A stretch of 64,000 nucleotides of DNA from Flavobacterium fluviale (GTDB lineage Bacteria; Bacteroidota; Bacteroidia; Flavobacteriales; Flavobacteriaceae), in the NCBI RefSeq assembly GCF_003312915.1, contig NZ_CP030261.1:1364001-1428000 (forward strand), given 5' to 3'. The notes beneath the pieces were generated by a model. The model was not told the DNA's origin, searched no databases, and saw only the letters and a program-made list of their open reading frames with translations. Position numbers and translations under genes: made by a program. This document shows, in pieces, positions 18,041-26,603 of the stretch. The stretch's first letter is position 1. Every line of letters begins with the position of its first letter.

Positions 18041-18070
18041 TTGCAGAATCCAACTTCTGTTGTATTTTTG
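18041..18070 (+). promoter_or_regulatory. tRNA-Asp promoter, copy 2
   Basis: TTG at 18041-18043, 19-bp spacer, TATTTTTG at 18063-18070; architecture identical to copy 1. Confidence 0.75.
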
Positions 18071-18087
18071 CACTCGAAATAACGCAG

Positions 18088-18161
18088 GGTTTGGTAGTTC
18101 AGTTGGTTAGAATACATGCCTGTCACGCATGGGGTCGCGGGTTCGAGTCCCGTCCAGACCG
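18088..18161 (+). tRNA. tRNA-Asp (GTC), copy 2
   Basis: The 74-base sequence is identical to copy 1, 613 bp downstream. The conserved promoter, AATAACGCAG leader and terminator show that the whole transcription unit was duplicated. Confidence 0.97.
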
Positions 18162-18173
18162 CAATATTGGAAG

Positions 18174-18203
18174 AAGCCTTTCTTAACGGAAAGGCTTTTT
18201 TTT
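18174..18203 (+). terminator. Terminator after tRNA-Asp copy 2
   Basis: A 9-bp stem with loop TTAACG and a run of T, the same as after copy 1. Confidence 0.9.
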
Positions 18204-18278
18204 GTTTATATATTTAACCGCAAAGTTCGCTAAGATTTAAACAAGGTCCACAAAGGTTTAATTTAGTTTTGTATTTCA

Positions 18279-18368
18279 ATATAGCTCGTGGTTTCAATCG
18301 CGGGAAGGCTTCGTGCCATACAGATTGTGATATATATAGCGCGCCAATGGTTGAAACCATAGGCTATG
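18279..18368. repeat. REP-like element, copy 2
   Basis: Its ends ATATAGCTCGTGGTTTCAA and GGTTGAAACCATAGGCTATG are inverted, around a core with GCTTCGTGCCATACAGATT. The core is shared with copy 3 but not copy 1. Confidence 0.8.
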
Positions 18369-18452
18369 TTTGATAATCTTTGCGAGTTTTGCGTTTTTAC
18401 CTTGCGAACTTTATGTAGGGTTCACAAAGATTTAATTTAGCTTTGTGTTTCA

Positions 18453-18542
18453 ATATAGCCCGTGGTTTCAACCACGGGAACGCTTCGTGCCATACAGATT
18501 ATGATATATATATCGCTCCAATCGTTGAAACCATCGGCTATG
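18453..18542. repeat. REP-like element, copy 3
   Basis: It is 90 bp like copy 2 and starts exactly 174 bp after it. The flanking TTTAATTTAG…TTTCAATATAG is also repeated, so the unit was copied in tandem. Confidence 0.8.
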
Positions 18543-18671
18543 TTTTATAATCTTTGCGAACCTTGCCTTTTTTATCTTTGGAACTTTGTGGTTAAATCTC
18601 AATCTGGCTTTGGAGTTTTTAAATTTTAAATTTCCCTACATTTATATATCGAAAGATATTTAATTACATCA

Positions 18672-19484
18672 ATGGAACATTCCGGTCAAAAGCTAGATAA
18701 GTATTACATCAAGAAAGTAGATGCTGATAAAAAGAGCATTTACTGTCACCACGATTTGATGGGTGAATTATTTATTCCCACACACAAACACGACAAAGCA
18801 CAAATGCTATATGCAGAAGGTGATGTCGTTTTTGTAACTACAGAAACCAAAACGTACTTTTTACCAGCAAGACATTTTATCTGGATTCCGAGTGGGGTTG
18901 AGCATAGCATCGAACCTAAATCTGAAAGTGTGACGATGCGGAATTTATATTTTCCAGTTGAAAAAGGAGAAGATGAGTTTTATAGCGTTGAAGGTATTTA
19001 CCCGGTGAATAATTTATTACTGCAAATGATGCTTTTTACGAATCGATGGAATGGTGATCTTAAAAAAGGAACTCCGAACTTTGCCATTGCTAAAGCGATA
19101 AAAGCGATTCTTCCACAAATCTGCACCAACAATCTTCCATTAGAATTACCACAGCCCAAAGACAAACGGCTTAGTAAAATCCTGCGTTATATTGAAAATA
19201 ATCTGGGCGAAACTATTTTATTTGCAGATGTTGCTCATGAATTTGGTTACAGCGAACGCTCTTTGTACCGCTTATTCCAAAAAGATCTCAAAATGTCTTT
19301 CATTCAATATTATACCATTCGAAGAATCTTAAAAGCGATCGAGCTTTTGTTAGAAAGAAAACTCTCCGTAAAAGAGGTTGCTCTAGAAGTTGGTTACAAT
19401 AGTGTTCCTACTTTTAGCAACACGTTTTTTAAGATTTTAGGACAAAGGCCTTCCGATTATTTAAATGGGGAAGATATTCTGTAA
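18672..19484 (+). CDS. AraC-family transcriptional regulator with cupin domain
   Basis: The 270-residue protein has an N-terminal cupin-like sensor domain (about 15-105, with TKTYFLPARHFIWIPSGVEHSI) and a C-terminal AraC double helix-turn-helix (about 172-268). The second HTH ends with the family signature VGYNSVPTFSNTFFKILGQRPSDY. It lies just upstream of and co-oriented with a TolC/HlyD/MFS export operon, so it is the likely regulator of that pump, responding to a small molecule. The ligand is unknown. The 364-bp gap between them holds long inverted repeats and a possible operator. Confidence 0.9.
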   Translation: MEHSGQKLDKYYIKKVDADKKSIYCHHDLMGELFIPTHKHDKAQMLYAEGDVVFVTTETKTYFLPARHFIWIPSGVEHSIEPKSESVTMRNLYFPVEKGEDEFYSVEGIYPVNNLLLQMMLFTNRWNGDLKKGTPNFAIAKAIKAILPQICTNNLPLELPQPKDKRLSKILRYIENNLGETILFADVAHEFGYSERSLYRLFQKDLKMSFIQYYTIRRILKAIELLLERKLSVKEVALEVGYNSVPTFSNTFFKILGQRPSDYLNGEDIL

Positions 19485-19496
19485 TTTTTTATTTTA

Positions 19497-19675
19497 CACA
19501 GATTTAAAAGATTTAAGCAGATTTTATTCAATTTAAATTTTAAAGATGTTTCTCTCGCAGATCTGGCAGATTTAGGAGATTTTTTTTTATTTTATTGATC
19601 TGCTCAATCTGCCAAATCTGCGAGAGATTTTCAAAAAAATAAAATCAGCGTTCATCTGCTTTTAAATCTGAGTGA
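19497..19675. repeat. Nested long inverted repeat between AraC and efflux genes
   Basis: The inner arms 19551-19572 and 19606-19627 match at 21 of 22 bases (TCTCTCGCAGAT…). Outer arms (19497-19526, 19641-19675) share CAGATTTAAAAG-type sequence. It could fold as a large hairpin ending the AraC transcript. Confidence 0.75.
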
Positions 19676-19848
19676 AATATCACAAACCAAATTCATTTTG
19701 TAATGAATTGTTTTTCAATATTTTAATATAACGTTTTCGAAAAACGAGATTTTAACATTTGTCCGAAATGAATACGTTATTGACTTTTTATAATTATCAG
19801 TCATCGTAAAAATGAAGGAACTTTGCAACATAAAATATTTATGTATTC

Positions 19849-21204
19849 ATGTTACTTAAAACAACAAATTCTACAGACGACTGTTTTCTCAAAATCCTGA
19901 TGCTGTTTTTAATTTTATTGGCATTCAATAATTTACAAGCGCAGGAAATTCATACGGTTTCATTAAAAGAAGCGATGAAACTGGCTAAAGAAAACAACAA
20001 AAAAATCCTTAGATCTCAAATAGAGATTACGCTCTCAGAGCAAAATATTAAAGAAAGCAAAGAACTTCGCCTGCCGGATATCGAATTAAACGGCGAGTAT
20101 TCCAGAATTACGAATATCACCGAATTTAAAGGAAATGGTTTCTTGAATGGTAAAGAAGTTACCAAGGCAATTCCTGAAATTTATCAGGTGAATTCGACTT
20201 TTAAAATGCCAATTTATGCTGGAAATAAAATCAATAACGCTATAAAAATTGCGAATCAGGAAAGCGAAATTGCGAAAATAAAAACAGAAAAAACCGAAAA
20301 TGATATTGAGCTGGAAGTTGTGGCCAATTATCTTTCGATTTATAAAATGATGGAACTTCAAAAGATTTTTGAAGAAAACATCAAAGAAGAAAAAAGCCGA
20401 TTGAAAGAAGTGCAGTCGCTTCAAAAACATGGAACGGTTACGAAAAACGAAGTTATTCGTGCCGAATTGCAGCTTTCGGATCGTGAACTAAATGCGCTTA
20501 CAAACTCCAAAAACATTAAAATTGCGCTTCACGATCTGAAAACTTTAATTCAGATTCCAGAAAACGAAGAAATTGCGATCGATACAACGGCTGCTCTTGA
20601 TGAATTGAACGGTTTAGATCCGTATGATTTTTATATGAATAAGGCTTTGCAAAACGAAGAAATGCGCATTGCAAGTCAGGAATTAAACATCAAAAAAACG
20701 GAACTGCAGTTGGTAAAAGGAAATTATCTGCCAACGGTAAACTTCTTTGGGAATTATGGTTTTTATTATCCTAACTACAAATTTTTTCCACCAAATCCGT
20801 ATTTGTACACTTTAGGGCAGGTGGGAATCGAAGCGCGTTTTGATATTTCGGCTTTATATAAAAATAAAACCAAAGTTGAACAGGCAAACAAAAAAATCGA
20901 ATGGCAGCAAATGCAGTCTGAAATTATAAAAGATGAAATTCAGGATCAACTGTATAAAGAGCATACGCAGTATCAGGAAATCCTTGAAAAATTTGTGGTG
21001 GTCGACAAAGCTTTGGATCTGGCCAATGAAAATTACCGAATTGTAAAGCTGAAATACTTAAATCAATTGGTTTTAATAACCGAAATGGTGGATGCTGATA
21101 ATGCGTTGCTTCAGTCGAAATACAACAAAATTTCTACCCGATTGGATGCAGTTCTGAAACATTATGAATTGCTTCATACGGCGGGTATTCTTCCGCAGAG
21201 TTAA
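19849..21204 (+). CDS. TolC-family outer-membrane efflux protein
   Basis: The 451-residue protein has a signal peptide (about 5-31, ending LQAQ) and two long coiled-coil repeats typical of the OEP domain, such as LKEAMKLAKENNKKILRSQIEI and the second-half ALDLANENYRIVKLKYLNQL. It forms the trimeric outer-membrane channel of a tripartite exporter. The next two genes encode the adaptor and the MFS pump, with an 81-bp then a 1-bp gap, so the three form one operon. Substrate is unknown; the AraC gene upstream suggests an inducible drug or metabolite pump. Confidence 0.92.
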   Translation: MLLKTTNSTDDCFLKILMLFLILLAFNNLQAQEIHTVSLKEAMKLAKENNKKILRSQIEITLSEQNIKESKELRLPDIELNGEYSRITNITEFKGNGFLNGKEVTKAIPEIYQVNSTFKMPIYAGNKINNAIKIANQESEIAKIKTEKTENDIELEVVANYLSIYKMMELQKIFEENIKEEKSRLKEVQSLQKHGTVTKNEVIRAELQLSDRELNALTNSKNIKIALHDLKTLIQIPENEEIAIDTTAALDELNGLDPYDFYMNKALQNEEMRIASQELNIKKTELQLVKGNYLPTVNFFGNYGFYYPNYKFFPPNPYLYTLGQVGIEARFDISALYKNKTKVEQANKKIEWQQMQSEIIKDEIQDQLYKEHTQYQEILEKFVVVDKALDLANENYRIVKLKYLNQLVLITEMVDADNALLQSKYNKISTRLDAVLKHYELLHTAGILPQS

Positions 21205-21285
21205 ATGTGAAAGTTAGAAGAAAGAAGCAAGAGGCAAGATTTAAAAGTAAATAATAGAAAATAGACAAGAAAAGATATAGAGTGT

Positions 21286-22335
21286 ATGGTTAAGATAAAA
21301 AATGAAACTAGAAGAAACAGAACGTTTCATATATTAATAACAATTATTGCGTGTACGCTTGTAGTGAGCGGGGTTGTTTTGGGAATTTGGTTTTATGTAT
21401 TCAACAGAAACCACGAAGAAACCAACGATGCTCAGGTGGAACAATATGTAACGCCAATTATGTCTAGAATTACAGGTTATGTGCAGGAAGTTCGTTTTAA
21501 CGAAAACCAGTTTGTGCATAAAGGTGATACTTTGGTGGTGATTGACAATAGAGAATATCAGTCAAAATTGAATGTGGCTTTGGCCGATGTTCAAAACGCC
21601 AAACAAAACAGCGTTGTAGCGCAAAAAAATGCTATAAACACAGCCAGTGCAACGGCAATTAACGAATCGCAATTAGATGCTGCAAAATCGAATCTTTGGA
21701 AAACCAAACTAGAATACGAAAGATACAAAGCTTTGGTAAGCGAAGAAGCGGCAACTTCTCAACAATTAGAAAAGGTTAAAGCAGATTATGAATCGGCTCA
21801 GGCGCATTTTCAGGAAATGAAAAACAGAATTCATTCGGCAGATTTAACCACTTCTGTGGCACAAGCAAATGTTCCGACAACGAAGACGAATATCGCATCC
21901 AAACAAGCAGTTGCAGATAATGCGGCATTATTTCTTTCGTACACGATCATTACAGCGCCTTACGACGGCTGGGTTGGAAAACGAACTTTACAGCCTGGAC
22001 AATTGGTAAAAGAGGGACAATCACTGCTTTCAATCGTGAGCAAAGAAAAATGGATTACAGCCAATTTTAAAGAAACGCAATTGCAATATTTAACTGTTGG
22101 ACAGGAAGTTGAAATTAAAGCCGATGCATTGAGCGATAAAACTTTCGTTGGTACAATTGCTTCTTTATCACCTGCGAGCGGGGCAAGATTTTCATTGCTT
22201 CCGCCAGATAATGCAACAGGAAACTTTGTTAAAATCGAACAAAGAATTCCAGTTCGAATTCAGTTAAAAGACACCGACAAACAAACCGATTTTTTAAGAG
22301 CGGGAATGAATATCACCGTGATCGCGGCACACTAA
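21286..22335 (+). CDS. HlyD/EmrA-family membrane fusion protein
   Basis: The 349-residue protein has one N-terminal transmembrane helix (about 14-36) followed by ETNDAQVEQYVTPI, the EmrA/HlyD hallmark, then the lipoyl half-motifs, a coiled-coil hairpin (about 85-195) and a beta-barrel domain. The phrase TAPYDGWVGKRTLQPGQLVKEGQSL is the second lipoyl half. It bridges the inner-membrane MFS transporter and the TolC-like channel. The stop is immediately followed by the MFS start. Confidence 0.93.
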   Translation: MVKIKNETRRNRTFHILITIIACTLVVSGVVLGIWFYVFNRNHEETNDAQVEQYVTPIMSRITGYVQEVRFNENQFVHKGDTLVVIDNREYQSKLNVALADVQNAKQNSVVAQKNAINTASATAINESQLDAAKSNLWKTKLEYERYKALVSEEAATSQQLEKVKADYESAQAHFQEMKNRIHSADLTTSVAQANVPTTKTNIASKQAVADNAALFLSYTIITAPYDGWVGKRTLQPGQLVKEGQSLLSIVSKEKWITANFKETQLQYLTVGQEVEIKADALSDKTFVGTIASLSPASGARFSLLPPDNATGNFVKIEQRIPVRIQLKDTDKQTDFLRAGMNITVIAAH

Positions 22336-22336
22336 A

Positions 22337-23920
22337 ATGGAGGATAAAAGTATTTTTAAATCATGGGTTCCAAAATGGGCAATCATTATTATTTTGTTTG
22401 TCTGTCTTTTGCATTCCATGATTTTATTGGGAGTTTATACTTCAAACGTAACCTACGCAGCTAGTTTTCTGGATATCGAGCCAGAAGATTTGCAGTTTGC
22501 AATGTGCGTTACGTATGGAACTTTGCTCGCCACGATTTTAATTGAAAGCCGATTTTCGAGTTTTTTCCCTGCAAAAAATTACCTAATGGCGGTGTATTCC
22601 TTAATCGGGATTACGATTATTTCATCGGCGTACATTACCAATTTTTATCTTTTTTTAATGTTGAGAATTGTAGAAGGAATTTTAATGGCGCTTCCGGTAA
22701 TTACAATCAGACAATTATTAATTGAACAGTTTAATTCTAAAAATGCCATTATAATTGGTTTTTCATTTTACTACGGTTCGCTGTTATTGTCAACGCCATT
22801 TATTATGAATATTGCCGTTTGGTTTCTAGATCATTACGATTGGAAATACATGCTGTACGTTTCGGGCGGCTTGCAGGTTTTGAATGTCTTTTTAATCTTA
22901 GTTACTTTTCGCGGGCACCGAATCACAAAGAAAATTCCGTTATATCAAATCGACTGGATGAGTTATTTTTTGGTTTTAACAGCCATTCTTTGCGGCGCTT
23001 ATTTTTTTGTTTATGCTGAGAAAAAATATTGGTTTGACTCTTCTCAAATGGTTATAATGCTGATGATTTCTTTGATTACAGGAGGTTTATTCATCTTTAA
23101 AGAACGCTTGGTAAAAAGGCCGACTTTTGATTTTGAAGTTTTTAAATACGCCAATCTCCGAATCGGGTTTTTATTGTTTTTTCTTTTTTACATCAGCAGG
23201 GCAACGCTGAGTCTTTGTCATTCGGCGATGTTTTCTATTTGGAATTGGGATCCGTCGCGTGTTGCGGGCGTGCAATACATTAACGGACTAGGAAATGTAA
23301 TCGGACTTATTTTAGCGGCTTATTTTCTGATGAAATCCGTTTCGACCAAAGTTATTTTCATCATTGGATTTTCGCTGATTGCGTTGTTTCATTTTTGGTT
23401 TACATTCCTTTTTGTGCCCGATGTGGCGCTGTCAGATATTATAATCCCGTATGTTTTACAAGGCATTGGAGTTGGATTTTTATTTGTTCCGCTCATCTTA
23501 TTTACTACATCATCGGTTCCGGCAAAAATGGCGGTTTCTTCGGGAATTGTCGGTGTTTCTGGTCGTTTTTGGGGAAGTACAATTGGTTTTTGTGTGATGC
23601 AGAATGCGGTTGTATTTTTAAACAAAAAACACTTTTTAAAACTTAGTCAATTCGTAACAGGCGAAAATCCCGAAGCACAGAAGACTATTGCTTCAACTGC
23701 ACAGAGTTTTATGGCAAAAGGATATTCTTCAGATAATGCGAATACTTTAGCGCTAAAAAAAGTTTTTGGAACAGTTGCTAAACAAGCAACTTTATTGGCA
23801 GATATGGAAATTTATACTATTGTAGGATATGGTCTCGTGGTTTTGATTGTTCTAATAGCATGTAATCAGCATTTGAGACAGACTATGACTTTGGTGAAGA
23901 GTAAGATTTGGATAGGCTGA
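22337..23920 (+). CDS. MFS transporter, DHA2/EmrB-like
   Basis: The 527-residue polytopic membrane protein has about 14 predicted helices, as in the DHA2 (EmrB) drug:proton antiporters. Partner genes for an HlyD adaptor and a TolC channel directly precede it. The motif LRIVEGILMALPVITIRQL resembles the conserved helix 4-5 region. It should export substrate using the proton gradient. Specificity is not visible. It is followed by a complex intergenic repeat region. Confidence 0.9.
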   Translation: MEDKSIFKSWVPKWAIIIILFVCLLHSMILLGVYTSNVTYAASFLDIEPEDLQFAMCVTYGTLLATILIESRFSSFFPAKNYLMAVYSLIGITIISSAYITNFYLFLMLRIVEGILMALPVITIRQLLIEQFNSKNAIIIGFSFYYGSLLLSTPFIMNIAVWFLDHYDWKYMLYVSGGLQVLNVFLILVTFRGHRITKKIPLYQIDWMSYFLVLTAILCGAYFFVYAEKKYWFDSSQMVIMLMISLITGGLFIFKERLVKRPTFDFEVFKYANLRIGFLLFFLFYISRATLSLCHSAMFSIWNWDPSRVAGVQYINGLGNVIGLILAAYFLMKSVSTKVIFIIGFSLIALFHFWFTFLFVPDVALSDIIIPYVLQGIGVGFLFVPLILFTTSSVPAKMAVSSGIVGVSGRFWGSTIGFCVMQNAVVFLNKKHFLKLSQFVTGENPEAQKTIASTAQSFMAKGYSSDNANTLALKKVFGTVAKQATLLADMEIYTIVGYGLVVLIVLIACNQHLRQTMTLVKSKIWIG

Positions 23921-23926
23921 TGAATT

Positions 23927-24179
23927 AATCTCGCAAAGTCGCAGAGTCGCAAAGGTTTTTAAAGCCACAGATTAATAAGATTTAAAGGATTTTTTTCTCA
24001 TTTTATGTCATTTCGACGGAGGAGAAATCTCCACAAGTAACTCCGCAACGAAAGTCCAATCTTTGTAGAGTTACTTGTTGAGATTTCTCTCCCGAAGTCT
24101 CGTTCCTCGAAATGACAAACAGTACTTTGTAATCATTACTTAAAATAAAAACTTTGCGACTCTGCGCCTTTGCGAGATT
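23927..24179. repeat. CGCAAAG-type long inverted repeat enclosing another element
   Basis: Arms of about 32 bp (23927-23959 and 24147-24179) match with one or two mismatches (AATCTCGCAAAG…). A 110-bp GTCATTTCGA element lies between them, so one repeat appears inserted in another. The right arm falls inside the apparent 5' extension of the HAD gene. Confidence 0.75.
24007..24116. repeat. GTCATTTCGA/TCGAAATGAC hairpin element, copy A
   Basis: This 110-bp element has perfect 10-bp terminal inverted repeats and inner paired GAGAAATCT and AGTAACTC segments. Copies also occur at 25036-25065 (short), 26088-26195 and 27005-27113. Confidence 0.85.
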
Positions 24180-24283
24180 CAAAAAAAACTCTCAGCGAAT
24201 CTCTGCGAAAAACCTCCGAGAATCTCTGTGAAATAACCCTTTATTACCCTATCTTGCAACCGTTAAAAAAACAAAATACTATA

Positions 24284-24949
24284 ATGAAACAGCAATGTGT
24301 AATTTTTGATATGGATGGCGTGATTTCGCATACCAATCCGCATCATGTGAAGGCTTTTGAGGCGTTTTTCGATAAATATGAAGTTCCTTATACGAATGAA
24401 GAATTCGAAGAACATATGTACGGAAAACATAACGGTTATATCATGACGCATTTTTTCAAGCGCCCAATTGCGGGAGAAGAACTGCTGAAACTCGAAGACG
24501 AAAAAGAAGGAATGTTTCGTGAGATTTATAAAGACAAAGTCGATACGATTCCGCATTATTTGGATTTTTTAAGCGAATTAAAATCTCGCGGATTTAAAAC
24601 GGCTGTTGCAACTTCGGCGCCGCGTGCTAATCTTGATTTGATTGCAAACGCCTTAAAAATTTCAGACAAAATGGATTCGATGATGTCCAGCGAAGATGTA
24701 ACACTTCATAAACCAAACCCAGAAGTTTATCTAAAATCGGCAGAGCGTGTTGGGGTTTCTCCGTCGGATTGTGTGGTTTTCGAAGATTCTTTTTCGGGCG
24801 TTACAGCAGGATTAAATGCAGGAATGAAAGTTGTTGGTGTTTTGAGCACGCATACAAAAGAACAGCTTCCGCCATGTAATTTTTACATTAATGATTATAG
24901 TGAAGTGAATGTGGATAAGGTTATTGAAATATTAAATTCCAATAAATAA
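24284..24949 (+). CDS. HAD-superfamily phosphatase (beta-phosphoglucomutase-like)
   Basis: The frame extends upstream to a TTG, but that part is encoded by a repeat; the ATG at 24284 gives the standard start MKQQCVIFDMDGV. The 221-residue enzyme has motif I DMDGV, motif II Thr/Ser in TSAPRAN, motif III Lys in HKPNPEVY and motif IV FEDSFSG, with a helical cap of the beta-phosphoglucomutase subtype. It is likely a sugar-phosphate or other small-metabolite phosphatase or mutase. It is monocistronic with a strong terminator. The substrate cannot be read. Confidence 0.88.
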   Translation: MKQQCVIFDMDGVISHTNPHHVKAFEAFFDKYEVPYTNEEFEEHMYGKHNGYIMTHFFKRPIAGEELLKLEDEKEGMFREIYKDKVDTIPHYLDFLSELKSRGFKTAVATSAPRANLDLIANALKISDKMDSMMSSEDVTLHKPNPEVYLKSAERVGVSPSDCVVFEDSFSGVTAGLNAGMKVVGVLSTHTKEQLPPCNFYINDYSEVNVDKVIEILNSNK

Positions 24950-24977
24950 ATTCCAAATTCCAAAACGATACGAGAGA

Positions 24978-25014
24978 CCTTTGTCAAAGTTTAAAACTTT
25001 GACAAAGGTTTTTT
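24978..25014 (+). terminator. Terminator of the HAD gene
   Basis: A 15-bp perfect stem (24978-24992 with 24994-25008) is followed by a T run. The core CTTTGTCAAAGTTT recurs as an inverted repeat at 33417-33445. Confidence 0.9.
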
Positions 25015-25035
25015 GCTAATAATAACCACAATCTT

Positions 25036-25065
25036 GTCATTTCGAGTCTCCTTCGTCGAAATGAC
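25036..25065. repeat. Short GTCATTTCGA element
   Basis: 30 bp: the two 10-bp terminal inverted repeats of the 110-bp family with only 10 bp between them. Confidence 0.75.
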
Positions 25066-25106
25066 AAAACCAGACGAATTACTTCCTTGCTTTAATAGAA
25101 AAATGT

Positions 25107-25898
25107 TTAATACTTCTCCTCCAAAAAAGCAATCCAGCCTTTTTCAAATTCTTCTGGAGTTATTTTTAAAGTTTTTTCGATATTGCCGAAAGATGCAATT
25201 ACTTTGGGCAGACTGTCTTTTCCCCATTTTTGGGTCATAAATTCGATAATTGTGTAGCCGATATTATAAATCTGATTGCTTTTATTGAGCTCTTCTAAAG
25301 TCAGGTTTTTGCTTTTGGCGTATTTTACGCTTAGCGAATTTACTTCTCCAGCCTCAAAAATACTGATCGATTCCCAAAGCCAGCGGGGATATTCGGTTTT
25401 GAATTTTTTATCAAATTCCTTTTCAAAAGTGAGTCGGTCTTGTGTGATAATCGTTTCTTTTGCCTTGTCGATTAATATATTGAGTTGAACGCAGTGCGTA
25501 AATTCGTGAAGCGCAGTTTTGAGCGGATCGTCTGGAAAAATAGAATTAAACCAATTGGTCCACACAAAATGAAATTCATTTGGACCACGGCTCGTGCCTT
25601 TGGTGTTTTCTTTTAAACCCGTAGCTTCATTAAACTTGAATTGCGAACCGTAAACAAAAACCTTTATCAAATCGTGTTTTACATCTTTTAGATTTCCTCT
25701 TATTTGCGCATAATTGTTCTCGAGATGAATGCTCGCTTTTTCAGCTTCACTTTTATAAATTCCGCTGTATGAAATAATAAAATGTTCCGATTTAAGAGTT
25801 CGGGTTTCCTGTTTAACGGTAAAACTTCGTACCGTTCTGGCAAAGTAAAACACCGCAATAATGGCTAATAGAATGACTAATAATCTGTATTTTTTCAT
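25107..25898 (-). CDS. Membrane-anchored gluzincin-like (peptidase MA-type) protein
   Basis: The 263-residue protein has an N-terminal anchor or signal helix (about 5-20) and the zinc motif HEFTH at residues 131-135. A downstream Glu (PRWLWESISIFEAG, E176 or E182) fits the third ligand of gluzincins of the peptidase MA type. The remainder is helical with a closing EEFEKGWIAFLEEKY. It probably is an extracytoplasmic protease of unknown substrate. It stands alone between repeat elements and converges on the HAD gene. Confidence 0.75.
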   Translation of the reverse strand: MKKYRLLVILLAIIAVFYFARTVRSFTVKQETRTLKSEHFIISYSGIYKSEAEKASIHLENNYAQIRGNLKDVKHDLIKVFVYGSQFKFNEATGLKENTKGTSRGPNEFHFVWTNWFNSIFPDDPLKTALHEFTHCVQLNILIDKAKETIITQDRLTFEKEFDKKFKTEYPRWLWESISIFEAGEVNSLSVKYAKSKNLTLEELNKSNQIYNIGYTIIEFMTQKWGKDSLPKVIASFGNIEKTLKITPEEFEKGWIAFLEEKY

Positions 25899-26087
25899 GT
25901 GTTCTAAATGATTTTAGAGATTTAAAAACAAAATAAAATATGCAGATTTAGGTTTTTGGTATTTTAAAAATAAGAATATTTAGAGATTAAAACATAAAAT
26001 AATTGGAGAAATTTCTGAATTGCTTTTTGTTTTTGCCACTGATTATTACGATTAAAAGGATTTTTGCTGTATTGTAACCACAAAATT

Positions 26088-26195
26088 GTCATTTCGATCC
26101 CGAGACTTCGGGAGAGAAATCTTCGCAAGTAACTCCGCGCTAAAAGTCTTCCTTTGTAGAGTTACTTGCTAAGATTTCTCCTCCGTCGAAATGAC
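26088..26195. repeat. GTCATTTCGA element, copy B
   Basis: 108 bp with terminal GTCATTTCGA/TCGAAATGAC, inner AGAAATCTTCGCAAGTAACTCC pairing with AGTTACTTGCTAAGATTTCT, and a CCCGAGACTTCGGG hairpin. The remaining sequence of 25899-26290 shows no gene, only an A/T-rich spacer and a CCTCC/GGAGG hairpin near 26230-26250. Confidence 0.85.
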
Positions 26196-26229
26196 AAACT
26201 AGACTCTAAAAAAAATAAAATATATGAAT

Positions 26230-26260
26230 TGCCTCCTGCTTTAGCTGGAGGTTTTTTTAT
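26230..26260. terminator. Hairpin CCTCCTGC/GCTGGAGG with T run
   Basis: The stem has one mismatch and loop TTTA and is followed by seven T on the plus strand. No plus-strand gene precedes it closely, so it may be part of a repeat rather than a working terminator. Confidence 0.4.
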
Positions 26261-26290
26261 GTTTGAAAGGGAAAGGCTTTAGCCGAATTA

Positions 26291-26521
26291 TTATTTCAAA
26301 GGAAAATCAAGCAATTCTTTAAGGTCAATATCTAAAGCATTTGATATTCTTATTAAAGTTTTTATGCCAGTATTTATTTCAGCTCTTTCAATTCTCCCAA
26401 TTTGATTTCTTGTAATGTCGCAATCATCAGCTAAAGCTTGTTGTGATAAGCCTTTCTTTTCACGTAGCTGTCTTATGTGAATGCCAAGATTTGAGATAAA
26501 AGTTTCTTCTGAAATATTCAT
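26291..26521 (-). CDS. XRE-family helix-turn-helix regulator
   Basis: This 76-residue protein is little more than one Cro/C1-type HTH (about residues 12-68), with LSQQALADDCDITRNQIGRIERAE covering the recognition helix. Its size and look match restriction-modification controller proteins and small autoregulators, but no restriction or methylase gene is present. It is divergent from a 77-residue unknown gene; between them lies a perfect 20-bp palindrome that is its probable operator. Autoregulation and control of the divergent gene are inferred. Confidence 0.85.
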   Translation of the reverse strand: MNISEETFISNLGIHIRQLREKKGLSQQALADDCDITRNQIGRIERAEINTGIKTLIRISNALDIDLKELLDFPLK

Positions 26522-26552
26522 ATTTCAAAAGTCATAACAATTATTTTTTGTT

Positions 26553-26572
26553 TTGACACAAATTTGTGTCAA
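26553..26572. promoter_or_regulatory. Perfect 20-bp palindrome, probable XRE operator
   Basis: TTGACACAAATTTGTGTCAA lies 31 bp upstream of the XRE start codon and ends 31 bp before the divergent gene, just upstream of the TATATTTG element at 26580-26587. Confidence 0.7.
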
Positions 26573-26579
26573 TAATTAT

Positions 26580-26587
26580 TATATTTG
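26580..26587 (+). promoter_or_regulatory. -7 element TATATTTG of the 77-residue gene
   Basis: A full match to TAnnTTTG, 16 bp before the start codon. The nearest usable TTG (26553-26555) is the first half of the palindrome, giving a long 24-bp spacer. Confidence 0.5.
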
Positions 26588-26603
26588 ACCAAAATATAAG
26601 ATA

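Noticed and set aside
24170..24283. Longer HAD phosphatase starting with TTG
   Set aside because: The extra 38 residues are encoded by a repeat arm; the ATG at 24284 gives the normal family start.
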